Source of the DNA: DATARH01 sp035648415
GTDB lineage: Bacteria; Pseudomonadota; Alphaproteobacteria; ATCC43930; CGMCC-115725
Direction of reading: 5' to 3'
Length of the DNA: 64,000 nucleotides
Assembly (NCBI GenBank): GCA_035648415.1
Contig: DASRLO010000035.1
Span: 1 to 64,000 of the forward strand
Positions 43,197 to 52,292 of this stretch are shown piece after piece. The notes below the pieces were generated by a model that saw only the letters and a list, made by a program, of their open reading frames with translations, did not search any database and was not told the origin of the DNA. Position numbers and translations under genes: made by a program. Position 1 is the stretch's first letter, and the number at the start of each line of letters is the position of its first letter.

Positions 43197-45113
43197 TCAA
43201 AAACTGAGCCGGGTGCGGAACACCAGCTCCGAATAGAAATACAATTCGGCATCGAGCGCGCGCTTGATGTTCTCGGCGCGGCGGAAGCCGTGCTGCTCGC
43301 CGGCGAACGACAGGTAGCCGCAGGGAATGCCGCGCCGGCGCAGCGCCTCCACCATCATCTCGGTCTGGTTCGGCGGCACCACCCGGTCCTCGGCGCCCTG
43401 GAAGAAGATGACCGGGCAACTGAGCCTGTCGGCGTGGGTCAGCGGCGAGCGCTCGCGGTAAAGCTCGGCCTCTTGCGGATAAGGTCCGATCAGCCAGTCG
43501 AGATAGCGGCTCTCGAATTTGTGCGTGTCGCGGGCGAGCGCGGCGACATCGCTGACCCCGTAATGACTGGCGCCGCCCTTGAAGAAATCGCGGCCGGCGA
43601 GCGCCGCCAGCACCGTGTAGCCGCCGGCGCTGCCGCCGGTGATGACCGCGCGCTCGGAATCGGCGAGGCCCTCGGCGCAGACATGGCGCGCGGCGTTGAC
43701 GCAATCGTCGACATCGACGACGCCCCAGGCGCCCTTCAGCCGCTCGCGATAGGCGCGGCCATAGCCGGTGCTGCCGCCGTAATCGACATCGAGCACCGCG
43801 ATGCCGCGGCTCGTCCAATACTGGATGCCGAGGCTGAGGCTCGACGAGGCCGACGAGGTCGGCCCGCCATGGCATTTGACGACGAGCGGCGGCCTGTCGC
43901 CGGCCGGCGCGGTGAAGTCCGGGTTTGACGGCGCATAGTAATTGGCGAAGGCGGTGAGGCCGCTTCCGGTCGGGAATTCGAGGTGCCGGGCGGCGGTGAA
44001 GCAGCGCTGCAGTTCAGGGTCGGACGCCGCGGCGGAGGATTGACGCAGCACTTCGGTAGCGCCGGTGTCGGGGTCGATGGCGACGATCGCGCCCGGGCCG
44101 GTCGGCGAGCCGGCGCCGCAGACAATCCCGCCGCGCGACACTTTCACCGAGCCGAACTCGCTGAAGGGCAGGGTGAGCGGCGCGAGTTTTCCGGACGAAA
44201 TTTCGAGGTGCGCCAGCCTGGTGCGGCCCGCCTCGCCATAGGTGCAGACGATATGGTCGGCCCCGAGGAACGCGTAGCTCGATTGCCCGAACACCCATTG
44301 CGCCGGCGCGAACTCGGCGTCGCGCGGGCAGAGCGGCCGGACCGCACCGTCCGCGCCGCAGCGATAGAGGTTCCACCAACCACTGCGGTCGGAGATGAAA
44401 TGCAGCACCCCGTCGGGCGACCAGCCCGGCTGGGCGATCGACTCGTCCTCGCCGCCCGCGACGCGGCGCGGGTTGGCGAGCCCGCCATCCGCCGCGAATT
44501 CCGCCAGCCACAATTCGCTGCCGACCCACGGCATGTTCGGATGGTTCCAGCTGAGCCAGGCGAGTTGGCCGCCGCCGGGCGAGACGCGCGGCGCCGCGTA
44601 GAAATCGCTGCCCTCAACCAGCGCGCGGCCCGGCCCGGGCTGTGCCGGATCGACCGCCACGATGGCGTTATCGACCCTTCCGTCGGCATGCGCTTCGCGC
44701 ACGCCGATCCAGCGCCGGCTGGCCGCGCCGATCGCGCCATCGGCATAGCGAAAGCTCATCCCCGCCGCCGGCTCTGGCGTCAGCGGCTCCGGCGCGCCGC
44801 CAGCGGTGAGGCGATAGAGCCGCTGGTCGGCGAAATTGCTGAAATACGCGGTACCCTGGTGCACGACCGCCGCGCCGCCGCCGTATTCATGGACGCGGGT
44901 GCGCACGTTGTAGGGCGCCGGCGTCACATCCTCGCGCCCGCCATCCTTGCCGTGCCGTACCAGCACATTGCGCCCGCCGTCGCCCGGCCGGCTCTCGGTC
45001 CAGTAGATGTCGCCGCCATCGACCAGCACGGCGCCGAGCCCGATCGTCTCGGCGACGATCAAATCGGAGGTAATCGGCGAACGCCACGCGCCGTAGGGCA
45101 GGGTTTCCGGCAC
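43197..45113 (-). CDS. S9 family peptidase (prolyl oligopeptidase / acylaminoacyl-peptidase type)
   Basis: The 638-residue soluble protein has an N-terminal beta-propeller region (about 1-370, repeated WSPDGVLHFISDRSGWWN-like blades) and a C-terminal alpha/beta-hydrolase with the nucleophile in ITGGSAGGYTVLAAL, the acid in GAEDRVVPPNQTE and the His in GEQHGFRRAENI. It cleaves small peptides, possibly acylated or proline-containing. No signal peptide. Its start is one base after the stop of the Gfo/Idh gene, so the two are co-transcribed. Confidence 0.94.
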   Translation of the reverse strand: MPETLPYGAWRSPITSDLIVAETIGLGAVLVDGGDIYWTESRPGDGGRNVLVRHGKDGGREDVTPAPYNVRTRVHEYGGGAAVVHQGTAYFSNFADQRLYRLTAGGAPEPLTPEPAAGMSFRYADGAIGAASRRWIGVREAHADGRVDNAIVAVDPAQPGPGRALVEGSDFYAAPRVSPGGGQLAWLSWNHPNMPWVGSELWLAEFAADGGLANPRRVAGGEDESIAQPGWSPDGVLHFISDRSGWWNLYRCGADGAVRPLCPRDAEFAPAQWVFGQSSYAFLGADHIVCTYGEAGRTRLAHLEISSGKLAPLTLPFSEFGSVKVSRGGIVCGAGSPTGPGAIVAIDPDTGATEVLRQSSAAASDPELQRCFTAARHLEFPTGSGLTAFANYYAPSNPDFTAPAGDRPPLVVKCHGGPTSSASSSLSLGIQYWTSRGIAVLDVDYGGSTGYGRAYRERLKGAWGVVDVDDCVNAARHVCAEGLADSERAVITGGSAGGYTVLAALAGRDFFKGGASHYGVSDVAALARDTHKFESRYLDWLIGPYPQEAELYRERSPLTHADRLSCPVIFFQGAEDRVVPPNQTEMMVEALRRRGIPCGYLSFAGEQHGFRRAENIKRALDAELYFYSELVFRTRLSF

Positions 45114-45114
45114 G

Positions 45115-46083
45115 CTACACCTCCTGCGTCACGACGCCCGTTCTCACCGCGTCGGCGATCGCGACAAAAGCGTTGGTGACGGCGGCGATCTCGTCGGGTG
45201 AAACAGGGTAGGGCGCGACGCCGGCGACCGCGTCGGCGAAAGCCTCGAGGTTGATCCGCACCGAGTCGTTGGCCGGGAACTTGATCCGGATCGGCTCGGC
45301 GCCGCTCTTGCGGATGATGATGTCGCAGCGGCTCACCGCCTCGGCCGAGCCGTTGCGGCCGAACGCGTGGAGGCGCAGGAACATCGGCGTCGAGCGCACC
45401 GCCGCCAACGTCCCGCCGATGCCCGAAGCGAAATCGAGCAGGATGGCGATGCCGTCCCACGGGTCGGGTCCGGGCTTTTGCGACAAGAGACGCGCATGCA
45501 GCCGCTGCACCGGGCCGGCAATGCGGACCATCGCGTCGAGCACATGGATGCCGGTGCCGGTCATCCCGCCGGCCGGGGTCTCCTCGAACGCCTCGCGCCA
45601 CCCGGCGAACCCGGCCGCGACCTCGTTCGAGAAATTGCCCTCGACATGCAGCAGCGGTCCCAGTTCGCCACTCTCGGCGAGGCGGATCACCTCCGCGATC
45701 GCCGGGAAATAGCGCTTGTCGGTGCCGATGCCGAGCACCACCCCGGCGTCGCGGCAGGCGCCGATCGCGCGCGCCGTATCCGCACGGGTGAGCGCGAGCG
45801 GCTTCTCGCAGAACACCGCCTTGCCCGCCGCCGCCGCGGCCACCACCTCGGCGGCATGCTGCGTATGCGGCGTCGCCAGAACCACCGCCCGGATCGATCT
45901 GTCGGCCAGCATTTCGGCGTAATCGCTGCCCGCGAGCAGGTGATGCTGCTCCAGGAAGACGCGGTGCTGCGCCGGATCGCGGCTCACCGAGCGGGTGAAG
46001 CGCAGCTTGTCGCTGGCGCCCTGCACCGCCTCCACCAGCGTCTTGCCCCAGCGCCCCAGCCCGACGATTGCCGCATCGATCAT
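45115..46083 (-). CDS. Gfo/Idh/MocA family NAD(P)-dependent oxidoreductase
   Basis: The 322-residue protein has the Rossmann start AAIVGLGRWGKTLVEAVQGA, the family's ATPHTQHAAEVVAAAAAGKAV and FCEKPLALTRADTARAI motif (Glu-Lys-Pro), followed by the C-terminal substrate-binding fold. Members oxidise sugars or inositols. ATG 46083 (MIDAAIVG). It is divergent from the dioxygenase gene at 46191 and upstream of the peptidase gene. Substrate unknown. Confidence 0.93.
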   Translation of the reverse strand: MIDAAIVGLGRWGKTLVEAVQGASDKLRFTRSVSRDPAQHRVFLEQHHLLAGSDYAEMLADRSIRAVVLATPHTQHAAEVVAAAAAGKAVFCEKPLALTRADTARAIGACRDAGVVLGIGTDKRYFPAIAEVIRLAESGELGPLLHVEGNFSNEVAAGFAGWREAFEETPAGGMTGTGIHVLDAMVRIAGPVQRLHARLLSQKPGPDPWDGIAILLDFASGIGGTLAAVRSTPMFLRLHAFGRNGSAEAVSRCDIIIRKSGAEPIRIKFPANDSVRINLEAFADAVAGVAPYPVSPDEIAAVTNAFVAIADAVRTGVVTQEV

Positions 46084-46190
46084 CAATTCGTCCCTCGCCG
46101 AAGCGACTTGACCGCCGTCAGGCTGGCACGGTGGCCGGTAACATGCCACCCTCTAACTCATCGACGGCGATGCGCATCGGGAGGCGCTAC

Positions 46191-47042
46191 ATGAGCTACC
46201 GCACGATCTCGGTGAACCCGATTTCCGGGGCGCTCGGCGCGGAAATTTCGGGTGTCGACGTGGCGCAAAAGCTCGACGACGCGGTGATCGGCGAAATCCG
46301 CCGGGCGCTCGTCGACAATTGCGTGATCTTCTTCCGCGACCAGCATCTGACCCCCGACCAGCACCTCGCCTTCGGCCGCCGTTTCGGCGAGCTGCAGATT
46401 CACGATTTTGTCGAGGGCATGGAGGCGAACGAGCAGATCCTCGAAGTCCGCAAGGAGGAATACGAGACGCGCAATTTCGGCGGCGGCTGGCACACCGATG
46501 TCAGCTACCTCGAACAGCCGGCGCTGGGTTCGGTGCTCTACGCCCGCGAAGTGCCGGCCTATGGCGGCGACACCATGTTCGCCAACCAGTACCTGGCCTA
46601 CGAGACCCTGTCGGACGGCCTGAAGGCGATGCTGGGCGAAATGCGCGCAATGCACAGCGCGCGCAAATCCTATGGGCTTTATTCGCCGCGCGCGGTCGCC
46701 AACGCAAAGTCGTCGATGAAGATCCGCGCGACCGACGAGGCGCACGGCGAGGTCGATCATCCGGTGGTGCGCACCCATGTCGAAAGCGGCCGCAAGTCGC
46801 TCTATGTCCATGGCGGCTTCACCACCCGCTTCCAGGACATGACCGAGGAGGAAAGCGCGCCGCTGCTCAACTACCTCTACCAGCACGCGGTGCGCCCGGA
46901 ATTCACCTGCCGCTTCCGCTGGGAGAAAGGCTCGATCGCGTTCTGGGACAATCGCTGCGTCCAGCACAACGCGATCAACGACTACAACGGCCAGCGCCGC
47001 GTGATGCACCGCGTCACCATCGAGGGCGAACGGCCGGTGTAA
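46191..47042 (+). CDS. TauD/TfdA family Fe(II)/2-oxoglutarate dioxygenase
   Basis: The 283-residue enzyme has the iron facial triad: H-x-D in GGGWHTDVSYLE and the distal His in DNRCVQHNAINDYNGQRRVMHR, whose Arg binds 2-oxoglutarate. The N-terminus (ISGALGAEISGVDVAQ) is typical of TauD. It could cleave taurine, alkyl sulfates or aryloxy acids; the substrate is not decidable. ATG 46191 has GGGAGG upstream. A palindromic element separates it from the dehydrogenase gene. Confidence 0.93.
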   Translation: MSYRTISVNPISGALGAEISGVDVAQKLDDAVIGEIRRALVDNCVIFFRDQHLTPDQHLAFGRRFGELQIHDFVEGMEANEQILEVRKEEYETRNFGGGWHTDVSYLEQPALGSVLYAREVPAYGGDTMFANQYLAYETLSDGLKAMLGEMRAMHSARKSYGLYSPRAVANAKSSMKIRATDEAHGEVDHPVVRTHVESGRKSLYVHGGFTTRFQDMTEEESAPLLNYLYQHAVRPEFTCRFRWEKGSIAFWDNRCVQHNAINDYNGQRRVMHRVTIEGERPV

Positions 47043-47069
47043 GGATCTGGCGCTATCAACCGTCTATTC

Positions 47070-47167
47070 GTCTTTCCCGCGAAAGCTCGTCTTTCCCGCG
47101 AAAGCGGGAACCCAGGGAGTGCGACGGAACGGTTGCCCCTGGGCCCCCGCTTTCGCGGGGGTGGCGA
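47070..47167. repeat. dispersed palindromic element, family 1 (copy D) with a duplicated head
   Basis: The head CGTCTTTCCCGCGAAAGC occurs twice in tandem (from 47070 and again from 47089) before the rest of the element, which ends with CCCCCGCTTTCGCGGGGGTGG. The right arm ends ten bases before the dehydrogenase start codon, so it may form a hairpin in that gene's leader. Confidence 0.88.
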
Positions 47168-47176
47168 CTACAGAAA

Positions 47177-48316
47177 ATGACTCTCTCCTTTCGCGCGGCG
47201 GTGTTGCACGCGCCGCGGACGGCGCTCACGGTCGAGACGATCGCGGCCGGACCGCTCAAGCCCGGCGACGTGCTGGTGCGAATGCGGGCCGCCGGCCTCT
47301 GCCACACCGATCTCGAGGTCATCGAGGGTTCGCTGCGCTATCCGATGCCGATCGTGCTCGGCCACGAGGCGGCCGGCATCGTCGAGGAGGTCGGGCCAGA
47401 GGCGACGGGCGTTGCGCCAAATGGCCCCAAGACCGGCGATCACGTCATCCTGTCGTGGAACCCGCATTGCGGGCATTGCTTCTATTGCGACCGCGACCTG
47501 CCGATCCTCTGCGAGACCTATCTCGCCAACGGGCCGAAGGCGGTCGCCTTCGACGGCGAGAGCCGCATCCGGCTCGCCCAGGGGACTCATAACAACGGCG
47601 GCGATCTCAGGCAGCTGATGTTTCTCGGCGCCTTCGCCGAATACTGCGTCGTCCCGGCGAGCCAGGCGATCGTCGTGCCCCGGGAATTGCCGTTCGACCG
47701 TGCCTGCCTGATCGGCTGCGGGGTGATGACCGGGGTCGGCGGCGCGCTCAACGTCGCCTCGATCGCATACGGCGATACCGCGATGGTGATTGGCTGCGGC
47801 GCGGTCGGCCTGTCGGCGGTGCAGGGCGCGCGGCTCGCCGGCGCCGGCGAGATCATCGCCGTCGACCTCGACGATGCGAAGCTGGCGCTCGCCGCGAAAC
47901 TGGGTGCGACGACCCTCGTCAATGCGCGACGCGAGGACACCGCCGCGATCGCCAAGGCCAAGACCGGCGGGCGCGGCGCCGATGTCGTGCTGGAGGCGGC
48001 CGGCAGCCCGGCCGGGTTCGGCCTCAGCGTCGAGGCGGTGCGGCCGGGCGGCGGGGTGGTCTGGCTCGGCAAGGCCGATGTCGCCGCCGAGGTCGCGTTC
48101 CGCTGGGGTGCGCTGATGGGCGAGAAGCGCATCCGCCGGTCGAGCTACGGCGGCGCCCGGCCGGCGCGCGATTTCCCGCTGCTGGCGCGCGCCTATCTCG
48201 ACGGCAAATTGTTCCTCGACGAGCTGATCACCCGCCACATCAAGCTCGACGAGATCAACGCCGGCTTCGCCGCGCTCAAAGCCGGCGAGGCGATCCGCAG
48301 CGTGGTGATGTTCTGA
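47177..48316 (+). CDS. zinc-dependent alcohol dehydrogenase (class III-like)
   Basis: The 379-residue medium-chain dehydrogenase has the catalytic zinc ligands in GLCHTDLEVIEG and GHEAAGIVEEVG, the structural zinc cysteines in CGHCFYCDRDLPILC (four Cys), and the nucleotide-binding VIGCGAVGLSAVQGARLAGAG. The length and motifs fit the class III / aryl-alcohol group. ATG 47177 has no good ribosome binding site because the palindromic element ends just before it. Confidence 0.92.
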   Translation: MTLSFRAAVLHAPRTALTVETIAAGPLKPGDVLVRMRAAGLCHTDLEVIEGSLRYPMPIVLGHEAAGIVEEVGPEATGVAPNGPKTGDHVILSWNPHCGHCFYCDRDLPILCETYLANGPKAVAFDGESRIRLAQGTHNNGGDLRQLMFLGAFAEYCVVPASQAIVVPRELPFDRACLIGCGVMTGVGGALNVASIAYGDTAMVIGCGAVGLSAVQGARLAGAGEIIAVDLDDAKLALAAKLGATTLVNARREDTAAIAKAKTGGRGADVVLEAAGSPAGFGLSVEAVRPGGGVVWLGKADVAAEVAFRWGALMGEKRIRRSSYGGARPARDFPLLARAYLDGKLFLDELITRHIKLDEINAGFAALKAGEAIRSVVMF

Positions 48317-48323
48317 GAATTTA

Positions 48324-48410
48324 CGTCATTGCGAGAAGCGCAGCGACGAAGCAATCTCGCCCCGGCTGGCAAAAAACGGGCGAAATTGCGTCGCTTCGCT
48401 CGCAATGACG
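48324..48410. repeat. dispersed palindromic element, family 2
   Basis: Inverted repeat with outer arms CGTCATTGCGAG (48324-48335) and CTCGCAATGACG (48399-48410), pairing over 12 bp, extended by related GAAGCGCAGCGACGAAGCAAT and ATTGCGTCGCTTCG blocks. It is different in sequence from family 1. It lies between the dehydrogenase and the next gene. Confidence 0.88.
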
Positions 48411-48430
48411 ATGGGTTGAGGGAGGAAGCG

Positions 48431-49063
48431 ATGGCGAAAGGGCTGTTGATCGCGGCGATGGAGTTCTCGGACGTCGCCGAGGACGAGTTCCACGATTGGT
48501 ACGACACCGAGCACATTCCGGAGCGGCTCGCCGTGCCGGGGTTTATCAACGCCGACCGCTGGATCGGCATCGACAACCCGAAGGTCTCGGTCGCGACCTA
48601 TGACCTCGACGCGGTCGGCGTGCTGCACAGCGCGCCGTACCGGGCGGTCGGCGGCGCCAACGGCAGTCCATGGACCAAGCGGGTCACCGGCCGGGTCAAC
48701 CACATCATCCGCCTCGAAGGCGACCAGCTCCTGCCCGGCGACGGACTCGCGCCGCGCGCTGCGGCGGCGCTGCTCGTCATCTCGATGAACCCGGTGCCCG
48801 AGGCCGAAGCCGAGTTCAACGCCTGGTACAACGAGGAGCATCTGCCGGCGCTGGGCTCGGTGCCGGGGGTGCTGATGGCGCGGCGCTTTCGCGGCCAGGG
48901 CGCGACCCAGCGCTATTTGGCGATGTACCACTTCGCGGCCCCCGACATCCGCGACGGCGACGCCTGGAAGAAAGCCGCCAACACGCCGTGGACCGAGAAG
49001 ATGCGGCCGCATTTCCGCGATTATCTGCGCCTCGAGTGCCGGCCCTATAAACCCGCCCGGTAG
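48431..49063 (+). CDS. duplicated dimeric alpha/beta-barrel protein
   Basis: The 210-residue protein contains two similar halves: DEFHDWYDTEHIPERLAVPG (first half, followed by FINADRW) and AEFNAWYNEEHLPALGSVPG (second, followed by VLMARRF). Each resembles a single dimeric alpha/beta-barrel (ABM/EthD-like) unit, so the protein probably folds as an internal dimer. Related proteins include small oxygenase-like and degradation enzymes; no function can be named. ATG 48431 has GGAGG upstream. The Lon-like gene starts four bases after its stop. Confidence 0.75.
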   Translation: MAKGLLIAAMEFSDVAEDEFHDWYDTEHIPERLAVPGFINADRWIGIDNPKVSVATYDLDAVGVLHSAPYRAVGGANGSPWTKRVTGRVNHIIRLEGDQLLPGDGLAPRAAAALLVISMNPVPEAEAEFNAWYNEEHLPALGSVPGVLMARRFRGQGATQRYLAMYHFAAPDIRDGDAWKKAANTPWTEKMRPHFRDYLRLECRPYKPAR

Positions 49064-49067
49064 GGAA

Positions 49068-51479
49068 ATGGCCGCCCCGGGTTTTTCGACCGGGTCGCCG
49101 CTGCCGGCGGCACTGCTGCACCGGCGCTGCACTCCCGAGGAACTGCCGTTCGGGCTGTCGAGCGAGCTCGCCGACGCCCCGGCGCAGGTCGGCCAGGAAC
49201 GCGCGGCCGAGGCGGTCGAGTTCGCGCTCAAGATGCGGCACAAGGGCTACAACGTCTATGCGCTCGGCCCCACCGGCAGCGGCCGCCACCGGCTGGTCGA
49301 GGAGTTGCTGAAGCAGCGCGCGGTGGCGGAATCGACCCCATCCGACTGGTGCTACGTCAACAATTTCGCCGATCCGCAAAAACCGCGATGCCTCAATTTA
49401 CCGGCTGGGCAGGGCAGCGGCCTCGCCGCGGCGGTAAAGACCCTGATCGACGAGTTGCGCGTTGCCCTGCCGGCGGCGTTCGAGCGCGACGAGTACCGCG
49501 CGCGCCGCGAGGTCATCGAGCAGCAATTCAAGAGCCACAACGAGGAAGGCTTCGGCGGACTGCAACAGCGTGCCGAGGCCAAGGCCATCGCCCTCATTCG
49601 CACCCCGATGGGGTTGGCGCTGGCGCCAAAGCACGACGGCAAGGTCATGCAGCGCGAGGATTTCGAAGCTTTGCCGGAGGAGGAGCGCAAGCGCATCGAA
49701 GCCGATCTCGCCGCCGCCCAAGCCGAACTCGAAACGGTCATGCGGCAGGTGCCGCAATGGGAGCGCGAGCATCGCGACGCGTTGCGCGAGCTGAACCGCG
49801 GCACCACCGGCTTCGCCGTCGCCAGCCTGATCGGCGAGTTGCGCGCCGGCTTCGCCGACCTGCCCGACGTGCTCGCGTATTTCGACGCCATCGAGCAGGA
49901 CATCAAGGAGAACGCCGAGGATTTTCTGCCGCAACCGCAGCAGACCCCCGAGGCCGGCGGGCCGGCGGTCACCACGGCGGCGCAGGCGGCGATGGAGGAC
50001 ATGCGGTTCCGTCGCTACCAGGTCAACGTCCTCGTCGACAATGGCGGGCGACAGGGTGCGCCGGTCATCTACGAGGACAACCCGACCTATCAGAACCTGA
50101 TCGGCCGCACCGAGCATCTCGCCCGCTTCGGCGCGCTGATCACCGATTTCAACCTGATCCAAGCCGGCGCGCTGCACCGCGCCAATGGCGGCTATCTGAT
50201 CCTCGACGCCGAGCGGCTGATCGCCGGCGGCTATGGCTGGGCGGGGCTGAAGCGCGCGCTGCAATCGGGCGAGATCCGCATCGAATCGATCGAGCAGGCG
50301 CTGAGCCTCGCCTCGACGGTGTCGCTGCAACCCGAGCCGATCCCGCTCGACGTCAAGCTGGTGCTGGTCGGCTCGCCGATGCTCTATTACCTGCTGTCGA
50401 GCCGAGACGAAGATTTCCCCGAGCTGTTCAAGATCGCCGCCGATTTCGACGATCGGGTGACGCGCACCGGCGATGCGACCCTGCTCTATGCCCGCGTCAT
50501 CGCGACCATTGTACGCCGCGAGCATCTGCGCGCCTTCGACCGCGACGCCGTCGCCCGGGTGATCGAGCAGGCGGCGCGGCTCGCCGGCGATTCCGAGCGG
50601 CTTTCGACCAGCCTGCGCTCGATCGTCGAATTGCTGCAAGAGGCCGACCAGATTGCCGCCGATGCCGGGAAGGAGATCGTCGGCGCGGCCGAGGTGCAAG
50701 GCGCCCTCGACGCGCAGATCCGCCGCGGCGACCGCATCTACCGCCGCATGCAGGAGGAAATCGGCCGCAGGACGATCCGCATCGAGACCGACGGCGAAGC
50801 GGTCGGCCAGATCAACGGGCTTTCGGTGATCAGCCTCGGCGCGCTCGCCTTCGGCAACCCGACCCGGATTACCGCGCAGGTGCGGATGGGGCGCGGCGAG
50901 GTCGTCGATATCGAGCGGGAGGTGCAGCTCGGCGGCCCGTTGCATTCGAAGGGCGTGCTGATCCTCTCCGGGTTTTTGGGCGGCCGGTTTGGCGCCCAGC
51001 GGCCGCTGTCGCTGCACGCAAGCCTCGTCTTCGAGCAATCCTACGGCGGGGTCGACGGCGACAGCGCCTCGGCGGCGGAGCTTTTCGCGCTGCTCTCGGC
51101 CTTGGCCGAGGCGCCGATCCGGCAATGCTTCGCGGTGACCGGCTCGGTCGACCAGCACGGCGTCATCCAAGCGATCGGCGGGGTCAACGAGAAGATCGAG
51201 GGGTTTTTCGACATCTGCCGCGCCGCCGGGCTGACCGGCAAGCAGGGCTGCATCATTCCGGCGAGCAATGTGAAGCACCTGATGCTGCGCGCCGATGTCG
51301 TCGAGGCGGCGGTGCAGGGACGGTTCCGCGTCGTCCCGATGGAGACGATCGATCAGGGGCTCGAGCTGTTGACCGGGGTTCCGCCCGACACCATCAACCG
51401 TAAGGTCGCCGACCGGCTCGATGATTTCGCGGCGAAGGCGGCGGCGCTGGCGCGCGGTTTCCAGGAGCCGGCGCCGTGA
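49068..51479 (+). CDS. Lon-like ATP-dependent protease (AAA_32 / Lon C-terminal type)
   Basis: The 803-residue protein has an AAA+ part with a Walker-A-like GPTGSGRH at 67-74 (Arg in place of the usual Lys, as in many members of this group), a long central helical domain, Walker B-type LILDAERLI, and a C-terminal Lon protease domain with catalytic Ser about 666 (VDGDSASAAELFALL) and Lys about 709 (GGVNEKIEGFF), exactly 43 residues apart as in E. coli Lon. E. coli YcbZ (LonH) is a relative. The universal stress protein gene overlaps its stop by four bases (ATGA). Confidence 0.93.
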   Translation: MAAPGFSTGSPLPAALLHRRCTPEELPFGLSSELADAPAQVGQERAAEAVEFALKMRHKGYNVYALGPTGSGRHRLVEELLKQRAVAESTPSDWCYVNNFADPQKPRCLNLPAGQGSGLAAAVKTLIDELRVALPAAFERDEYRARREVIEQQFKSHNEEGFGGLQQRAEAKAIALIRTPMGLALAPKHDGKVMQREDFEALPEEERKRIEADLAAAQAELETVMRQVPQWEREHRDALRELNRGTTGFAVASLIGELRAGFADLPDVLAYFDAIEQDIKENAEDFLPQPQQTPEAGGPAVTTAAQAAMEDMRFRRYQVNVLVDNGGRQGAPVIYEDNPTYQNLIGRTEHLARFGALITDFNLIQAGALHRANGGYLILDAERLIAGGYGWAGLKRALQSGEIRIESIEQALSLASTVSLQPEPIPLDVKLVLVGSPMLYYLLSSRDEDFPELFKIAADFDDRVTRTGDATLLYARVIATIVRREHLRAFDRDAVARVIEQAARLAGDSERLSTSLRSIVELLQEADQIAADAGKEIVGAAEVQGALDAQIRRGDRIYRRMQEEIGRRTIRIETDGEAVGQINGLSVISLGALAFGNPTRITAQVRMGRGEVVDIEREVQLGGPLHSKGVLILSGFLGGRFGAQRPLSLHASLVFEQSYGGVDGDSASAAELFALLSALAEAPIRQCFAVTGSVDQHGVIQAIGGVNEKIEGFFDICRAAGLTGKQGCIIPASNVKHLMLRADVVEAAVQGRFRVVPMETIDQGLELLTGVPPDTINRKVADRLDDFAAKAAALARGFQEPAP

Positions 51480-52291
51480 ATGGGAAGGTCGAGCGCGTTG
51501 TCGTCGCGCTTGACGCGATCTCCGAGCACCGCACCGCGATCGACACCGCCGCGCGGTTGGCGCAACGCTGGAAGACCCGTCTCCACGGCGTGTTTGTCGA
51601 GGATGACGATCTGATCCGCCTGGCGCATCTGCCCTTTGCCCGGCAGGTGACGCTGGGCGTTGGGGTCGAGGCGCTTGATTTGCGGCAGGCCGAGCGGCAG
51701 ATGCGGGTCTACGCCGCGCGGGCGCGACGCGAGCTGGCGGCATCGGCGGCCCGTCATGGCGTGGAATGGTCGTTCGAAACCGTGCGCGACGGCGAGACCG
51801 GCGGCGCTGTCGCGTCGATGGCCGGCGACTTCCTTGTCGCCGGCACGACAACGCGCCCCGTCGGCGGCCATTTTCGCGTCGAAGGCCGCTGGTGGGCGGT
51901 GCGCGAGCCGGGACCGGCGGTCTTGCTGCTGGCGCAACGCGAGCACGGGCCGCGCGGCGTGATCGCCGTGCTGCTGCACGACCGCGACCCCGCGTCGGAG
52001 CGTCTCCTGGCTGTCGCCGCCCGGCTCGCTGAAGCCCATGAAGGGCGGCTCGTGGTGCTCTGTGCCGCCGAGTTGGCCGCGACGGCCGGGTTCAAGGACT
52101 GGTTCGACAACTGTCTCGTCCAGTACCAGGTCACCGCCGAACTCGACCTCGCATCCCTCGAACCCGCGCCGCTGGTTCGCCGCATCGTCGAGATGGAATG
52201 CCGGCTCGTCGCGCTGGGCGCTCAGGCGCAGCCCGAGCGGCTGCGCGAACTGGTCGCGCAGCTCGCCTGCGATGTTCTGGTCGTGCGCTGA
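51476..52291 (+). CDS. universal stress protein family protein
   Basis: The 271-residue protein begins VERVVVALDAISEHRTAIDT and continues with TAARLAQRWKTRLHGVFVED, the hallmark start of a Usp domain. A second Usp-like half begins near RGVIAVLLHDRDPASERLLAVA, so it may hold two domains; a nucleotide-binding G-2x-G-9x-G(S/T) motif is not clear. Its ATG overlaps the protease stop as ATGA, so the two are translationally coupled, which suggests a shared stress role (inference). Confidence 0.82.
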   Translation: MNGKVERVVVALDAISEHRTAIDTAARLAQRWKTRLHGVFVEDDDLIRLAHLPFARQVTLGVGVEALDLRQAERQMRVYAARARRELAASAARHGVEWSFETVRDGETGGAVASMAGDFLVAGTTTRPVGGHFRVEGRWWAVREPGPAVLLLAQREHGPRGVIAVLLHDRDPASERLLAVAARLAEAHEGRLVVLCAAELAATAGFKDWFDNCLVQYQVTAELDLASLEPAPLVRRIVEMECRLVALGAQAQPERLRELVAQLACDVLVVR

Positions 52292-52292
52292 A

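Noticed and set aside
49398..51851. Leftward open frame of 817 codons opposite the Lon-like gene
   Set aside because: Antisense shadow caused by high GC; the plus strand shows the Ser-Lys protease dyad.
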